Shown: piece by piece, positions 14,098 to 14,231 of the stretch
Numbering within the stretch: the first letter of the stretch is position 1
How the letters are laid out: each line of letters opens with the position of its first letter
NCBI GenBank assembly: GCA_027030565.1
Contig: JALVEU010000097.1
Coordinates: 1-14,231 of the forward strand
Source: Gammaproteobacteria bacterium
GTDB taxonomy: Bacteria > Pseudomonadota > Gammaproteobacteria > JAJDOJ01
Direction: 5' to 3'
DNA length: 14,231 bases
The notes under the pieces: model-generated
Told to the model about the DNA's origin: nothing
What the model saw: the letters and a program-made list of their open reading frames with translations, nothing else
Databases searched by the model: none
Position numbers and translations under genes: made by a program

Positions 14098-14231
14098 GCG
14101 GCTGCCGTCCAGACGCTGGCGCGGGGCCACCGGAGAGCCCTACGCCGGCTCGTTGTAGCCGTCCGGAGATCTCTCTCACCGCGCAGGGATCCCTGTCCGG
14201 TGGATCGCCGTCGCTCCAGGAGCTCCGCGAA
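14098..14231. other. Window-end spacer after pabB
   Basis: 134 bp with no recognisable gene on either strand. It contains a 12-bp perfect palindrome, CAGGGATCCCTG (14184-14195), and two GTCCGG copies (14161 and 14195). It could hold the end of an unseen gene reaching in from the right, but no family was recognised. Confidence 0.4.

Noticed and set aside
14184..14195. Perfect 12-bp palindrome CAGGGATCCCTG
   Set aside because: A single isolated copy with no known regulator consensus and no neighbouring promoter visible; likely chance.

Overview
The window is GC-rich chromosomal DNA, most likely from a gammaproteobacterium of the Chromatiales/Ectothiorhodospira type. The strongest clue is the ypjD-corB pair lying back to back with ffh, an arrangement also found in E. 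coli. The lineage is inferred from synteny and protein style only. No rRNA, tRNA, CRISPR array or complete insertion sequence was seen.

Region 1 (1-5311, + strand) is a group 3b (NADP-linked, sulfhydrogenase-type) [NiFe]-hydrogenase locus. It has the 3' part of the gamma (FAD/NAD(P)H) subunit, the delta (small, Fe-S) subunit, the alpha (large, Ni-Fe) subunit and the maturation endopeptidase. Delta, alpha and protease overlap tightly and look translationally coupled. Gamma is separated from delta by about 2.1 kb of accessory DNA. That DNA holds an Rpn-family PD-(D/E)XK nuclease gene on the opposite strand, and a FitAB/VapBC-like toxin-antitoxin module. The antitoxin is intact with a strong ribosome-binding site, but the PIN toxin is cut by an in-frame TAG.

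Region 2 (5336-8802, - strand) is a compact housekeeping operon, ypjD -> corB -> radA: a CcsA-like membrane protein, a CNNM/CorB-type CBS transporter and the RadA/Sms recombination ATPase. It converges on the hydrogenase operon with only 24 bp between them.

Region 3 (8803-11360) starts with a 286-bp divergent promoter region. It continues on the + strand with a metallo-beta-lactamase-fold hydrolase resembling class II cyclic-nucleotide phosphodiesterases, then ffh (SRP GTPase).

Region 4 (11361-14097, + strand) holds a 409-residue protein whose C-terminal third is a QueD/PTPS-like domain and whose N-terminal 240 residues are not explained by that family. It is followed closely by pabB (aminodeoxychorismate synthase I). 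The N-terminal part has a Cys-pair zinc-finger-like start and a region that reads like a degenerate tandem LAGLIDADG fold. The QueD part has the usual third zinc histidine replaced (CxxxHGG). This fusion is the most unusual gene in the window. The last 134 bp hold no recognisable gene.
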